Shown here piece by piece: positions 63,576 to 64,000 of a DNA stretch of 64,000 nucleotides. Each line of letters opens with the position of its first letter. The stretch's first letter is position 1. The notes beneath the pieces were generated by a model. That model was not told the DNA's origin, did not search any database, and worked only from the letters and a program-made list of their open reading frames with translations. Origin of the DNA: Pegoplata infirma (Eukaryota > Arthropoda > Insecta > Diptera > Anthomyiidae); the NCBI GenBank assembly GCA_963921195.1, contig OY992538.1, forward strand, positions 434,001 to 498,000. The letters run 5' to 3'. Both the position numbers and the translations under genes were made by a program.

Positions 63576-64000
63576 GTTTTTAATACAAAAATATTTTTTT
63601 TGAGCATTCGGCTGCGGCTTTGGTTTCGGTCGAATAGTGAAAATTTGGCAGAATATTCGGCCAAAATAGGTGTATTCTGGCGGACACTAGTAACTGTTTT
63701 TGGTTGCAGATCTTAAAAATCACAGCTAGCAGCAAATAGCTTTGCCCAAAAATGCGGAATCGTCAAACGGCAAATTTTTTCACTAAAAAATATAAGGGGG
63801 AAGGACAATTTCTTTAAAAAAAAAGTGTTTTCTCTTTACTCAGAACTGTAAGTCAAATAACATAAAATTGCAATATTAAGTTAAAAATAACAACAATTAA
63901 AAAATATTTCACTTTACTTATATTCTTAAAAAGAAATAGTACAAAACAAAATGCAATTTTTCACCATGCACTTCCAACGAACACAAACATCAAATCTCGT
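63576..64000. other. AT-rich end of window
   Basis: Nothing recognisable beyond short ATTCGGC motifs near 63606 and 63655. Confidence 0.4.

Noticed and set aside
63258..63716. 152-codon open frame and its minus-strand partner
   Set aside because: Lies across the ATACCCTCC/TTCGGC repeat; similar frames appear in other copies and are broken differently.

Overview
This is AT-rich eukaryotic DNA, most likely from a higher fly (Diptera, probably a calyptrate such as a blow fly). The genes have introns with GT-AG sites, intron and intergenic DNA is packed with transposons, tRNA-derived SINEs are present, and the one host gene is an insect-type corin homologue. The species call is inference; only the eukaryotic/insect character is read directly.

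One protein-coding gene can be assembled, on the + strand from about 3774 to about 35070. It has 12 coding exons: 3803-3897, 11280-11694, 20047-21814, 21904-22073, 22134-22463, 22525-23023, 23276-23602, 23671-23854, 27327-27486, 27575-27701, 28877-29022 and 34587-34937. All eleven junction phases agree and the joined length is 4572 nt (1523 residues plus stop). The product is a type II transmembrane serine protease with this order: a very long low-complexity cytoplasmic tail (about 837 residues), one membrane helix, a frizzled cysteine-rich domain, two LDL-receptor class A repeats, an SRCR domain and a trypsin-like domain with an intact His-Asp-Ser triad.

Almost everything else is mobile DNA. 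Layout: 1-3773 upstream DNA and 5' UTR intron (ATACCCTCC-family palindrome at 1524-3277); 3898-11279 intron 1 (TACATTAGGG foldbacks, three hAT-type elements nested or side by side); 11695-20046 intron 2 (foldbacks, an element carrying a histone H1 fragment, two mariner-like transposase relics, a SINE); 21815-29022 protease-domain exons, with transposons in introns 8 and 10; 29023-34586 intron 11 (a hAT-type element with a SINE in it); 34938-36677 3' UTR and downstream DNA with simple repeats; 36678-64000 intergenic DNA that is a dense nest of foldback and hAT-type elements.

The strongest non-gene result is that eleven elements have perfect 8-bp target-site duplications, the hAT signature, with at least ten different terminal inverted repeats. 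One (53571-54748) keeps a recognisable hAT transposase C-terminus on the minus strand, and its empty site survives in the opposite arm of the palindrome it entered. Several duplications can also be checked against an intact copy of the host repeat elsewhere in the window, which gives an order of insertion at 52475-58314.
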